DNA from: JAHRAW01 sp965262585
GTDB taxonomy: Bacteria > Pseudomonadota > Gammaproteobacteria > Arenicellales > Poriferihabitantaceae
Length of the DNA: 64,000 nt
Assembly (NCBI GenBank): GCA_965262585.1
Contig: OZ253546.1
Span: 496,001-560,000 of the forward strand
Direction: 5' to 3'
The notes under the pieces are model-generated. The model did no database searches, was not told where the DNA came from, and was given only the letters and a program-made list of their open reading frames with translations. This document shows positions 52,845 to 60,477 of the stretch, one piece after another. Made by a program: the position numbers and the translations under genes. Position 1 is the stretch's first letter; each line of letters starts with the position of its first letter.

Positions 52845-52872
52845 CGTCATTCCCGCGAAAGCGGGAATCCAG
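52845..52872. repeat. REP-like palindrome related to the 35-kb repeat cluster
   Basis: An 8-bp stem, ATTCCCGC / GCGGGAAT, is closed by a GAAA tetraloop, preceded by cgtc and followed by ccag. The flanks match repeat ends in the 34976-35549 cluster (cgtcattcccg, cgggaatccag). It lies in the gap between the divergent mutase promoter region and the LOG-family gene's 3' end. Confidence 0.75.
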
Positions 52873-52922
52873 TTAAACAATCCCGGCGTTTGCCGGCTCA
52901 TTATTAATGCGGTGCCTGTCCT

Positions 52923-53477
52923 TTAATAGTGAGCGGCTACAAACTGCTCCATTCGCTCCAGCAATCGGGCGGGTTTGTCTTCCATTATCATCAAGTCGCG
53001 GTGGGCTGATTTGACGAATCCTTCGGCCACCGCTCGGTTCAGAAATTCTGCAAGGCTGTCGTAGTAGCCGTGTGGGTTAAAAACCGCGCACGGTTTTTGA
53101 TGAAACTTCAGTTGCGACCAAGCGAGGACTTCAAACAATTCTTCCATGGTTCCGAGGCCGCCGGGCATGGCGATAAAACCGTCCGATGATTGCGCCATCA
53201 ATGCTTTGCGTTCGTGCATGCTGCCGACTACTTTTAATTCGCTGAGCCCGTTGTGGGCGACTTCTTTATCCATCAGCGATTGCGGGATGATGCCGATGAC
53301 TTCGCCGCCACCGCCGACCACGCAATCGGCGATGCGTCCCATAAGTCCGGTGCTTCCGCCGCCGTAGACTAGGCCGATGCCCCGCCTTAGCAATTCATTT
53401 CCGAGGTCGTCGGCGGCTTTCAGGTAATGGGCGTGCTTGCCCGGCTTTGCCCCGCAGTAAACGCAGATTTTTTTCAT
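52923..53477 (-). CDS. LOG family protein (TIGR00730-type)
   Basis: The 184-residue Rossmann-like protein starts KKICVYCGAKPGKHAHYLKAA and carries LVYGGGSTGLMGRIADCVVGGG and the signature AMPGGLGTMEELFEVLAW (PGGxGTxxE). LOG proteins release the base from cytokinin-type nucleotide monophosphates or act as related nucleotide hydrolases; many bacterial copies were once annotated as lysine decarboxylases. It is divergent from icd (168 bp gap) and follows a REP-like element. The substrate in this organism is not known. Confidence 0.9.
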   Translation of the reverse strand: MKKICVYCGAKPGKHAHYLKAADDLGNELLRRGIGLVYGGGSTGLMGRIADCVVGGGGEVIGIIPQSLMDKEVAHNGLSELKVVGSMHERKALMAQSSDGFIAMPGGLGTMEELFEVLAWSQLKFHQKPCAVFNPHGYYDSLAEFLNRAVAEGFVKSAHRDLMIMEDKPARLLERMEQFVAAHY

Positions 53478-53645
53478 TGGTTGATTACGATGTTATTTTA
53501 ATGTGAAATTATAAGGCTTTATTGCGGACAAAAGCCGGAAAATCTGCCCGTTTCACACGCAATATTCGCAGGCAATCGAGTATACTCAAACACCGGCCAT
53601 CGAACAAAAGTGGCTATCATCCCTGGTCACCCGAAGGAGCAATCA

Positions 53646-54896
53646 GTGAGTTATCAACACATCAACCTGCCACAAGGCGGCGAAAAAATTTCCGTCAAAG
53701 ACGGCCAACTCGTGGTTCCCGACCAGCCCATTTTGGGTTTCGTTGAAGGCGATGGCATCGGCCCGGACATCACTTCGGCCTCGTTGCGGGTATGGGATGC
53801 GGCGGTCGCAAAAGCGTATAACGGCAAACGCAAAGTACATTGGTGCGAATTGTATATGGGCGAAAAAGCCGCCGGAATTTACGAGGGCGATTATTTCCCC
53901 GCTGAGACGCTTGCGGCGATTGCAGATTTGATAGTGTCGGTAAAAGGGCCGTTGACCACGCCGATTGGTGGCGGCTTTCGTTCGCTTAATGTTTCGTTGC
54001 GGCAGGAAATGGATTTGTATGCATGCGTGCGTCCGGTGCGTTATTTCACGGGTGTGCCGTCGCCGTTGCGAAAGCCGGAGGAAGTCGATGTGGTAATCTT
54101 CCGGGAAAACACCGAGGATGTTTATGCGGGTATCGAATACCGCAGTGGCACCGAGGAGAACAAAAAACTGGCGCGCTTTTTGCGCGAGGAGTTGGGCGCG
54201 GAATTTTTTCCGGACGCTGGGTTGGGGATCAAACCCATCAGTTCATTCGGCAGCAAGCGGCTGGTGCGCAAGGCGATTCAATACGCCATCGATAATGACA
54301 AATCGAACGTTACCCTGGTGCATAAGGGCAACATCATGAAATTCACCGAAGGCGCATTCCGCAACTGGGGCTACGAAGTCGCCACGCAGGAATTTCGCGA
54401 ACACATCATCACCGAAGACGAGTTGTGGGACGAGCACGACGGCCAACTGCCAGCGGGAAAAATTTTGATTAAGGATCGCATTGCCGACATCATATTTCAG
54501 TTGCTGCTGTTGCGTCCGGCGGAATTCGATGTCATCGCCACCACCAACTTGAACGGTGATTACCTCTCCGATGCGCTTGCCGCTGAAGTCGGCGGCGTAG
54601 GCATCGCCCCCGGCGCCAACATCGCCGACCACATCGCGGTATTTGAAGCAACCCACGGCACCGCACCCAAGTACGCCAACCAGAACAAAGTCAATCCTTC
54701 CTCGCTGCTGTTCTCCGGCGTGATGATGTTGGAGTATATCAACTGGCCGGAAGCAGCAAAATTAATCAACGATGCCTTCGAAGCAGTGCTCGCCGAAAAA
54801 ACCGTAACCTACGATTTCGCACGCATGATGCAAGGCGCCACCACCGTATCCACCAGCGGCTTCGCCGATGCGTTGATTGATAAGATAAACGCCTGA
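53646..54896 (+). CDS. icd: Isocitrate dehydrogenase (NADP type)
   Basis: A GTG at 53646 with AAGGAG six nt upstream gives 416 residues. Substrate and metal residues lie in SLRQEMDLYACVRPVRYFTGVPSP and FRENTEDVYAGIEY. The cofactor segment THGTAPKYANQNKVNP has the Lys-Tyr pair typical of NADP-linked bacterial Icd. It oxidises isocitrate to 2-oxoglutarate. The phospho-loop Ser of E. coli Icd (in SLNVSLRQ) is conserved, so kinase control is conceivable, but no aceK is in the window. The DedA-like gene follows 39 nt later. Confidence 0.96.
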   Translation: MSYQHINLPQGGEKISVKDGQLVVPDQPILGFVEGDGIGPDITSASLRVWDAAVAKAYNGKRKVHWCELYMGEKAAGIYEGDYFPAETLAAIADLIVSVKGPLTTPIGGGFRSLNVSLRQEMDLYACVRPVRYFTGVPSPLRKPEEVDVVIFRENTEDVYAGIEYRSGTEENKKLARFLREELGAEFFPDAGLGIKPISSFGSKRLVRKAIQYAIDNDKSNVTLVHKGNIMKFTEGAFRNWGYEVATQEFREHIITEDELWDEHDGQLPAGKILIKDRIADIIFQLLLLRPAEFDVIATTNLNGDYLSDALAAEVGGVGIAPGANIADHIAVFEATHGTAPKYANQNKVNPSSLLFSGVMMLEYINWPEAAKLINDAFEAVLAEKTVTYDFARMMQGATTVSTSGFADALIDKINA

Positions 54897-54935
54897 TCGT
54901 CGCTACCATGTCGCACTAAACACCATCAACAAATT

Positions 54936-55631
54936 ATGAGTACATCCTCAAACCTGAGCGTGAAAGTCATCATCCTTGCGTTGCTCGCGGCTGGCATCGG
55001 CGCGTTTTTCTATTTCGATTTGAGTGAATACTTTTCGCTTGCCGCATTGAAAGCCAACCGCGCTGATTTGCTCGCCTACACCAACACCCACTACGCGGTC
55101 GCCGCCGCGCTGTTTATCGCGGTGTATTTCACGCAAACCGCGTTATCGTTGCCCGGTGGCACGATCATGACGCTCGCCGGCGGCTTTTTGTTTGGCAGTG
55201 TACTCGGCACGGTTTTGGTCAACATTGGCGCCACGCTGGGCGCAACCTGCGCCTTTCTCGCCGCTCGTTATGTTCTGCGGGATTGGGTGGAAAAAAAATT
55301 CGGCGCGCGCGTTGAATCAATTCAAGCAGGCTTCGCCGAGAACGCTTTTAACTATCTACTGACGCTGCGCCTGATTCCGTTGTTTCCCTTTTTTCTGGTT
55401 AATCTTGTTTCCGGGCTGACGCGCATCAATTTGATTCCCTACATCGTGGCGACTTCCATCGGCATTATTCCCGGAACTTTTGTGTTCGCTTTTGCCGGCA
55501 AACAACTGGGGGCAATTAATTCGCCGGGGGAAATTGCATCACCGCCGGTGTTGTTGGCGTTCACATTCCTCGCGCTGCTGGCGTTGATACCCATCGCTTA
55601 TCGAAAATTCAAAGCCAGAAAACTAACTTGA
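54936..55631 (+). CDS. TVP38/TMEM64 (DedA-like) family membrane protein
   Basis: The 231-residue protein has about six hydrophobic segments, starting VKVIILALLAAGIGAFFYFD. The core matches the VTT/SNARE-associated domain: YFTQTALSLPGGTIMTLAGGFLFG, LVNIGATLGATCAFLAARYVLRDWVEKKFG, and FNYLLTLRLIPLFPFFLVNLVSGLTRI. YdjX-like members sit in the inner membrane and may act in lipid flipping or envelope homeostasis. Next to the downstream flavoprotein this forms the common ydjX plus pyridine-nucleotide-disulfide oxidoreductase pair. The stop codon is inside a 13-bp tandem repeat. Confidence 0.9.
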   Translation: MSTSSNLSVKVIILALLAAGIGAFFYFDLSEYFSLAALKANRADLLAYTNTHYAVAAALFIAVYFTQTALSLPGGTIMTLAGGFLFGSVLGTVLVNIGATLGATCAFLAARYVLRDWVEKKFGARVESIQAGFAENAFNYLLTLRLIPLFPFFLVNLVSGLTRINLIPYIVATSIGIIPGTFVFAFAGKQLGAINSPGEIASPPVLLAFTFLALLALIPIAYRKFKARKLT

Positions 55632-55660
55632 CCAAGCAACTTAACCAAGCAACTTGAACA
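55627..55660. repeat. 13-bp tandem repeat spanning the DedA-like stop and the next start
   Basis: Units cttgaccaagcaa and cttaaccaagcaa are followed by a partial third unit, cttgaaca. The first unit contains the TGA of the membrane-protein gene and the third supplies the TTG start of the flavoprotein gene. Confidence 0.75.
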
Positions 55661-57105
55661 AATATGACGCCAACCTGATTGTCATCGGCGCCGGTAGCGC
55701 CGGTTTGGTTAGCGCCTATATCGCCGCCGCCGTCAAGGCTAAAGTAATCCTCGTTGAACACGCAGAGATGGGCGGCGACTGCCTCAATCGGGGCTGTGTT
55801 CCTTCCAAATCGCTGATCGCATCGGCGCGGCTTTTGCATCAGATAAAACGCTCCGCCGATTACGGAATCAAATCCGCCTCGGCAGAATTCGATTTCGCCG
55901 AAGTGATGGCGCGCGTCCAATCCATTATCAAAACCATCGCCCCTCACGATTCGGTGGAGCGTTACACTTCCCTCGGCGTGGAGGTCATTCAAGGATGGGG
56001 AGAAATCACTTCGCCCCACAGCGTCAAGGTGCGCGACGCCGACGGCAATGAACGAACGCTGAGCGCCCGAGGTATTATCCTTGCCACCGGCGGCGAACCC
56101 TTCGTTCCACCCATCGAAGGAATCGATGCTGTAGATGTTTTGACCTCGGACAACATCTGGGAATTAAAAGAATTGCCGTCTAAATTGCTGGTGCTCGGCG
56201 GCGGCCCTATCGGCTGTGAACTGGCGCAATGTTTCGCGCGCTTCGGTAGTCAAGTGACGGTGGTCGAGATGTTGCCGCAAATTATGATCCGCGAGGATGA
56301 GGAAATCGCCGCCGACATCGCCGCCACTTTCACATCTGAAGGAATCGACCTGCGCCTCGGCCATCGTGCCGAAAAAGTGCGCGTGGAAAACGGTAAAAAA
56401 ATTCTTCGATGCGATCATGATGGTGAACCAGTCGACCTCGAGTTCGACCAAATTCTGGTGGCCGTGGGGCGCACCGCACGCACCGAAAATTACGGCCTGC
56501 GGCAACTCGATATCCCGCTCAGCAAACGGCGCACCATCGAAGTGAACGATTACCTGCAAGCGGGCTACCCGTCCGTCTATGCGTGTGGCGATGTGGCCGG
56601 CCCCTATCAGTTCACCCACGCCGCCGCCCATCAAGCGTGGTACGCATCGGTCAATGCGTTATTCAGCCCCTTCAAAAAATTCAAGGTGGATTATCGAGTG
56701 ATACCGTGGGCCACCTACACCGACCCCGAAGTAGCCCGAGTCGGCTTAAACGAACTCGATGCTAGGCAACGGGGCGTGCCTTATGAAGTAACCCGATACG
56801 ACCTCGCCAAACTCGACCGCGCACTCACTGACGGCCATGCCCACGGAGTCGTGAAAGTGCTGACCGTACCCGGCAAAGACAAGATTCTCGGTGCCACCAT
56901 AGTCGGCGTCCACGCCGGCGACCTCATCGCCGAGTTTGTGCTGGCCATGCGCCACGGCCTCGGGCTAAACAAAATTCTCGGAACGATTCACGCCTACCCG
57001 ACATGGATGGAAGCCAACAAATTCCTCGCCGGCAACTGGAAACGCGAACACGCCCCGCAATGGGCGTTGAATCTACTGGAAAAATTTCACCGTTGGCGGC
57101 GGTGA
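55654..57105 (+). CDS. Class I pyridine nucleotide-disulfide oxidoreductase (Lpd/MerA-like)
   Basis: The apparent start is TTG 55654, giving 483 residues (NKYDANLIVIGAGSAGLVSAYIAA). The FAD motif is followed by the redox-active pair GGDCLNRGCVPSKSLI. The NAD(P) motif is LLVLGGGPIGCELAQCFARFGSQVTVVE. The C-terminal interface has IHAYPTWMEANKFLAGNW, where the His usually paired with Glu in Lpd reads TIHAYPT. It fits the flavoprotein family often fused or adjacent to YdjX-type membrane proteins, rather than the dehydrogenase-complex Lpd. Electron acceptor and substrate are unknown. The 23-nt gap to the DedA-like gene suggests one operon. Confidence 0.9.
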   Translation: MNKYDANLIVIGAGSAGLVSAYIAAAVKAKVILVEHAEMGGDCLNRGCVPSKSLIASARLLHQIKRSADYGIKSASAEFDFAEVMARVQSIIKTIAPHDSVERYTSLGVEVIQGWGEITSPHSVKVRDADGNERTLSARGIILATGGEPFVPPIEGIDAVDVLTSDNIWELKELPSKLLVLGGGPIGCELAQCFARFGSQVTVVEMLPQIMIREDEEIAADIAATFTSEGIDLRLGHRAEKVRVENGKKILRCDHDGEPVDLEFDQILVAVGRTARTENYGLRQLDIPLSKRRTIEVNDYLQAGYPSVYACGDVAGPYQFTHAAAHQAWYASVNALFSPFKKFKVDYRVIPWATYTDPEVARVGLNELDARQRGVPYEVTRYDLAKLDRALTDGHAHGVVKVLTVPGKDKILGATIVGVHAGDLIAEFVLAMRHGLGLNKILGTIHAYPTWMEANKFLAGNWKREHAPQWALNLLEKFHRWRR

Positions 57106-57112
57106 ATGGTGA

Positions 57113-57145
57113 CCGGCTGTGTTGCCCGGCTGTGTTGCAACAGCC
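57113..57145. repeat. 13-bp tandem duplication with a hairpin between convergent genes
   Basis: The word ccggctgtgttgc is duplicated directly (57113-57125 and 57126-57138), 8 nt after the flavoprotein stop. The second copy forms the stem GGCTGT / ACAGCC (57128-57145). There is no T-run, so it is at best a weak bidirectional terminator. Confidence 0.6.
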
Positions 57146-57153
57146 GCCATTCC

Positions 57154-58155
57154 TTATTCTTGAATCTTCACCACCGTCCGCCCCCAGTGGGAGCCGTCGA
57201 AATAACTTTCGAATAAACCGGGGAGGTCGTCGAAGGCTACTTCCCGGGAGACGATGAGGTCGAGTTTGTTGGGTTTCAGGTCGCTTCCGAGTCGTTTCCA
57301 GATGCCGTGGTAGAGTTCGGTTGGCATTTCGATGGAGTTGATGCCGAGTAGCGACACGCCGCGCAGGATGAACGGCATTACCGTGGTGTTGAGTTTGTAG
57401 TCGTCCACCAGGCCGATGCTGGCGATGTTTCCCCAGGGCTTGACCGTTCGCGTCAGCCACGCCAGAGTCTCGCCACCGGCGTTGTCTACCGCACCGCCCC
57501 ACATGGCATTTTCCAGCGGGCGGGTTCCCATCTCAACGCTGTGGCGGTCGATAAAATCGCTGGCGCCGAGTTCGCGGAGATAATCGTAGCGATCTTTTTT
57601 GCCGGTGAAGGCGACTACTTCATAACCGACGGCACTCAGAATGTTGACCGCCACGCTGCCCACTCCGCCGGTCGCGCCGGTGACCAGAATTGGCCCGTTG
57701 TCTTTGCTCTGGCCGTTTTGCTCCATGCGCGCAACCGCCAGCGCGGCGGTGAATCCGGCGGTGCCAAGTATCATCGCTTCGCGTAGGTCGAGCCCGTCCG
57801 GCAGCGGCACCACGCAATCCGCCTTGACGCGGGCGATTTCGGCATAGCCGCCATCGGCGGTTTCGGAAAGGCCGCAGCCGCACGCCAGCACTTCGTCTCC
57901 CTCGCGGTAGCGGTTGTCATCGGAATGCAACACCACGCCGGACAAGTCGATGCCGCCGTTCAACGGGAATCTTCGCAAAATTTTGCCACGGCCGGTGGCC
58001 GCCAGCGCGTCTTTGTAGTTGACCCCCGACCACAACACCTTGATTACTACTTCGCCTTCGCTCAAGTCGTCGAGCGTGAGTTGTTCAAAATCGGCGGCGA
58101 TTTTTTTGTCGTTTTGGTGGATTCGATACGCACGAAATGGGGGCGGGTTAGTCAT
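57154..58155 (-). CDS. acuI: YhdH/AcuI-type acrylyl-CoA reductase (NADPH)
   Basis: The 333-residue medium-chain reductase lacks the catalytic zinc cysteines, as AcuI does. Segments are VKVLWSGVNYKDALAATGRG, FPLNGGIDLSGVV, the NADPH motif VTGATGGVGSVAVNILSAVGYEVVAFTGKKDRYDYLRELGA (cut here as VTGATGGVGSVAVNIL), and GINSIEMP with WKRLGSDLKP at the end. AcuI reduces acrylyl-CoA to propionyl-CoA and detoxifies acrylate. Its product feeds the propionyl-CoA carboxylase/mutase genes about 5-13 kb away. It runs convergently with the flavoprotein gene. Other YhdH-family activities cannot be excluded. Confidence 0.88.
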   Translation of the reverse strand: MTNPPPFRAYRIHQNDKKIAADFEQLTLDDLSEGEVVIKVLWSGVNYKDALAATGRGKILRRFPLNGGIDLSGVVLHSDDNRYREGDEVLACGCGLSETADGGYAEIARVKADCVVPLPDGLDLREAMILGTAGFTAALAVARMEQNGQSKDNGPILVTGATGGVGSVAVNILSAVGYEVVAFTGKKDRYDYLRELGASDFIDRHSVEMGTRPLENAMWGGAVDNAGGETLAWLTRTVKPWGNIASIGLVDDYKLNTTVMPFILRGVSLLGINSIEMPTELYHGIWKRLGSDLKPNKLDLIVSREVAFDDLPGLFESYFDGSHWGRTVVKIQE

Positions 58156-58203
58156 TAAAAGATACTCGTTATAGATAAATCAATGCACAAGCCAACGCAA
58201 CAT

Positions 58204-58803
58204 TCAGATCGAATGCAACGGGCGCGAATGCAACGGGCTTGAGCGCGGGAAATGAGCGCGCAGAAATTCCATCTGGTCGGCGAGAATTTTTCGCCCCTGC
58301 AGATAGATGTATTCGGCATGCGTGGGGGTGAACGGCACCGCCATGAGTTCCATTCCGGCTTGTTGCGGAGTGCGGTCGGCTTTGTGATTATTGCAACGCA
58401 CGCACGCGGTCACCACGTTGTTCCAACTATCGGCGCCGCCTTGACTGAACGGGGTCACATGATCTCGAGACAACTGTCGGTGGGAAAAGCGGCCACCGCA
58501 GTACATGCAGATATTACCGTCTCGCTGAAACAGCGGCAGGTTGTGCAACGGCGGAACATAATTGGCGCGCATTTTCATCACCGCGTGATGGCTGCCATGA
58601 GTGGCGATGATGGAATTGATGTCGACGCAACTTTGATTCCCGCTGACTCGATTGAAGCCACCGCGCACGCGCATCGAATTAGAGCCGCAGGCGTAAGCCA
58701 CTTGGCCGAGGCAGTGCAACGTGACGGCACGCTTGAAATCGACCCATTCCAGGGGCATGCCCGAGGCGTCGGTTCTCAAGATCGGTTGGGTTGGAGGAAG
58801 CAT
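58204..58803 (-). CDS. HNH endonuclease family protein
   Basis: From ATG 58803 the protein is 199 residues; a GTG at 58854 would add 17. It begins with QPILRTDASGMPLEWVDFKRAV, and the HNH core is CMYCGGRFSHRQLSRDHVTPFSQGG followed by WNNVVTACVRCNNHKADRTP, with two CxxC zinc pairs and the catalytic His in SRDHV. The C-terminal FTPTHAEYIYLQGRKILADQMEFLRAHFPR is typical of a chromosomal HNH family widespread in gammaproteobacteria, whose role is not known. The last residues PLHSRPLHSI reflect a 15-bp tandem duplication. Confidence 0.88.
   Translation of the reverse strand: MLPPTQPILRTDASGMPLEWVDFKRAVTLHCLGQVAYACGSNSMRVRGGFNRVSGNQSCVDINSIIATHGSHHAVMKMRANYVPPLHNLPLFQRDGNICMYCGGRFSHRQLSRDHVTPFSQGGADSWNNVVTACVRCNNHKADRTPQQAGMELMAVPFTPTHAEYIYLQGRKILADQMEFLRAHFPRSSPLHSRPLHSI
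58211..58240. repeat. 15-bp tandem duplication at the 3' end of the HNH gene
   Basis: gaatgcaacgggcgc and gaatgcaacgggctt lie head to tail just inside the stop, adding a repeated PLHS-type motif to the protein end. Confidence 0.75.
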
Positions 58804-58901
58804 GACGGGTTTTGCGCCCGGATTCGCAACGTTAATTCCAACGCACTGTATCACAAATTCGACCTCATGTATGCATTCGCCATCTATTGATAGTGGGTTG
58901 C

Positions 58902-59012
58902 GGTTGCGCTAGGCGCGGGGAAACGTCCTGTTTTCAACGCCGCTACGCGCGTGGTTGGGGGTGGGTTTGTGGGGGATGGGGGTGCAGTGGCGGTTTTTGG
59001 TGATGGGCGGCT
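58902..59012. repeat. Dispersed gene-end repeat, copy 2
   Basis: The 19-mer ggttgcgctaggcgcgggg (58902-58920) and ggtgatgggcggct (58999-59012) recur from 191-240, here about 79 bp apart. A small GC hairpin (GCGGC TTGC GCCGC) overlaps the right end. The element fills most of the 237-bp gap between the HNH start and the pgpA stop. Confidence 0.6.
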
Positions 59013-59040
59013 TGCGCCGCTTTCTTAATCCGGTTATTGA

Positions 59041-59571
59041 TTAGATCGACAAATACCACAGTAACAATCGCAACACTACGTTGGCGAAAATTCCGGCGAT
59101 GAGGTCATCTAGCATGATGCCCATTCCACCGTTCATGCGTCGGTCTATCAGGCTGATGGGCCAGGGCTTGATGATGTCGAATAGGCGAAACAGCACAAAG
59201 CCCAGGATTACCGCGCTCCAGGAAAACGGGATAAAACACAGCGCCACCCACAGCCCGACTATCTCGTCCCAGACGATGCCCGGATGGTCGTGTTGATGGG
59301 GGGGGAGGTCTAGCGATTCGGCGGCGCGGGCGCATAAACTGATGCCGACGATGAAAGCGGCCAGCAGTGTCCCGATATAAAAAAGCGGGCCGAGCCAGTT
59401 CAGTAGCAAAAAAAATGGGATGGCCGCGAGCGTACCAAAGGTTCCCGGTGCCACCGGCGCGAGACCGGCGCCGAAGCCGAAGGCGAGAAAATTCCCCGGG
59501 CTTTTGAATAAATCCCGCCGGTTGATTTTCCGGTGGGTCGCTTCGTTATTTGGTGATTTCGCCTCGGACAT
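59041..59571 (-). CDS. pgpA: Phosphatidylglycerophosphatase A
   Basis: The 176-residue membrane protein dephosphorylates phosphatidylglycerol phosphate. Features are the N-terminal LAFGFGAGLAPVAPGTFGTLAAIPFF, the catalytic acidic motif GIVWDEIVGLWVAL, LFRLFDIIKPWPI, and the C-terminal GGMGIMLDDLIAGIFAN. These are the conserved PgpA segments. Its start overlaps the nusB stop by 26 nt, and it closes the nrdR-rib-nusB-pgpA operon. thiL, which often lies between nusB and pgpA, is absent here. Confidence 0.94.
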   Translation of the reverse strand: MSEAKSPNNEATHRKINRRDLFKSPGNFLAFGFGAGLAPVAPGTFGTLAAIPFFLLLNWLGPLFYIGTLLAAFIVGISLCARAAESLDLPPHQHDHPGIVWDEIVGLWVALCFIPFSWSAVILGFVLFRLFDIIKPWPISLIDRRMNGGMGIMLDDLIAGIFANVVLRLLLWYLSI

Positions 59572-59968
59572 CGCGCGCTATTTTGTCGAGCACTCCGTTG
59601 ACATACTTGTAGCCGTGTTCCGAGCAAAACACCTTGGCGAGTTCCACGGCCTCATCCAGCACCACATGCGTGGGAATATCCGGGGCATAAACCAGTTCGT
59701 AGGTGCCGAGCCGCAATATCGCCTGCTCAATCAAATCTACCCGGTCGGGTTCGCGGTCCAGGCGAACTTTGATAAGGTCGTCAATTTTTTCGATGCAGTC
59801 GGGTATGCAGTTGATGAGTAGCAAGAAATAATCACGGTGTTTGCCGGTCAGGTTTTCGTTGGCGATGAAATTTTCCCGAATCTCGGACGGTGCCTGCCCG
59901 GTCATGCGCCATTGATACAACGCCTGCACCGCGCACCTACGCGCCAAGTGTCTGCCGCTTTTCGCCAT
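59546..59968 (-). CDS. nusB: Transcription antitermination factor NusB
   Basis: The 140-residue all-helical protein binds boxA RNA with NusE for rRNA antitermination. It shows the N-terminal HLARRCAVQALYQWRMTGQAP and the C-terminal ELVYAPDIPTHVVLDEAVELAKVFCSEHGYKYVNGVLDKIAR, where the last helix motif is characteristic. It sits 20 nt after ribH. The coupling of nusB with riboflavin genes is widespread in proteobacteria. Confidence 0.95.
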   Translation of the reverse strand: MAKSGRHLARRCAVQALYQWRMTGQAPSEIRENFIANENLTGKHRDYFLLLINCIPDCIEKIDDLIKVRLDREPDRVDLIEQAILRLGTYELVYAPDIPTHVVLDEAVELAKVFCSEHGYKYVNGVLDKIARDVRGEITK

Positions 59969-59988
59969 ATCCTATTCCCCACCGGCAA

Positions 59989-60477
59989 CTAGAGTTGTTT
60001 CATCAGGGCGACCATCTCCAGTGCCGCGAGAACCGCTGCGGCGCCTTTGTTTTTGCCTCCAACATCGGCCCCGGCATCAGCACGCTCCATCGCTTGCTCG
60101 ACGGTGTCGGTGGTCAACACTCCGAAAATTACCGGAGTATCGCCGTGCAAGTTTAGTTGCGCGATGCCACGGGCGCATTCACCGGCGACATAATCGAAGT
60201 GTGGAGTCTCCCCGCGAATGACCGCACCCAGGGCGATGATCGCTGCATACTTGCCCGACGCCGCCAGTTTGCGGCACACCATGGGAATTTCAAACGAACC
60301 CGGCACCCAAAAGCAGCGCACTTGATCCGAAGCGATGTCGTGGCGGTCGAATTCGCCTTTTGCCCCGGCGATTAATCGCTCGGTAACGGGTTGATTGAAG
60401 CGGCCGGCGACGATGGCGTAGCGACCGTTGCGGCTGTCAACTGGGTTTCCTGTCGTCTCATTCATGTCTTTATTCAT
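59989..60477 (-). CDS. ribH: 6,7-dimethyl-8-ribityllumazine synthase
   Basis: The 162-residue enzyme joins the pyrimidine and dihydroxybutanone phosphate to make lumazine. Motifs are YAIVAGRFNQPVTERLIAGA, VPGSFEIPMVCRKLA, ALGAVIRGETPHFDYVAGE and VIFGVLTTDTVEQAMERAG-type GVLTTDTVEQAMERA. It overlaps ribBX by 8 nt. The two ATGs MNKDMNE give alternative starts four codons apart. The enzyme is cytoplasmic and the protein length is normal. Confidence 0.96.
   Translation of the reverse strand: MNKDMNETTGNPVDSRNGRYAIVAGRFNQPVTERLIAGAKGEFDRHDIASDQVRCFWVPGSFEIPMVCRKLAASGKYAAIIALGAVIRGETPHFDYVAGECARGIAQLNLHGDTPVIFGVLTTDTVEQAMERADAGADVGGKNKGAAAVLAALEMVALMKQL

Noticed and set aside
52753..52922. Cobalamin riboswitch upstream of methylmalonyl-CoA mutase
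   Set aside because: The 170-bp region is too short and lacks a recognisable B12-box. It contains a REP-like hairpin instead.
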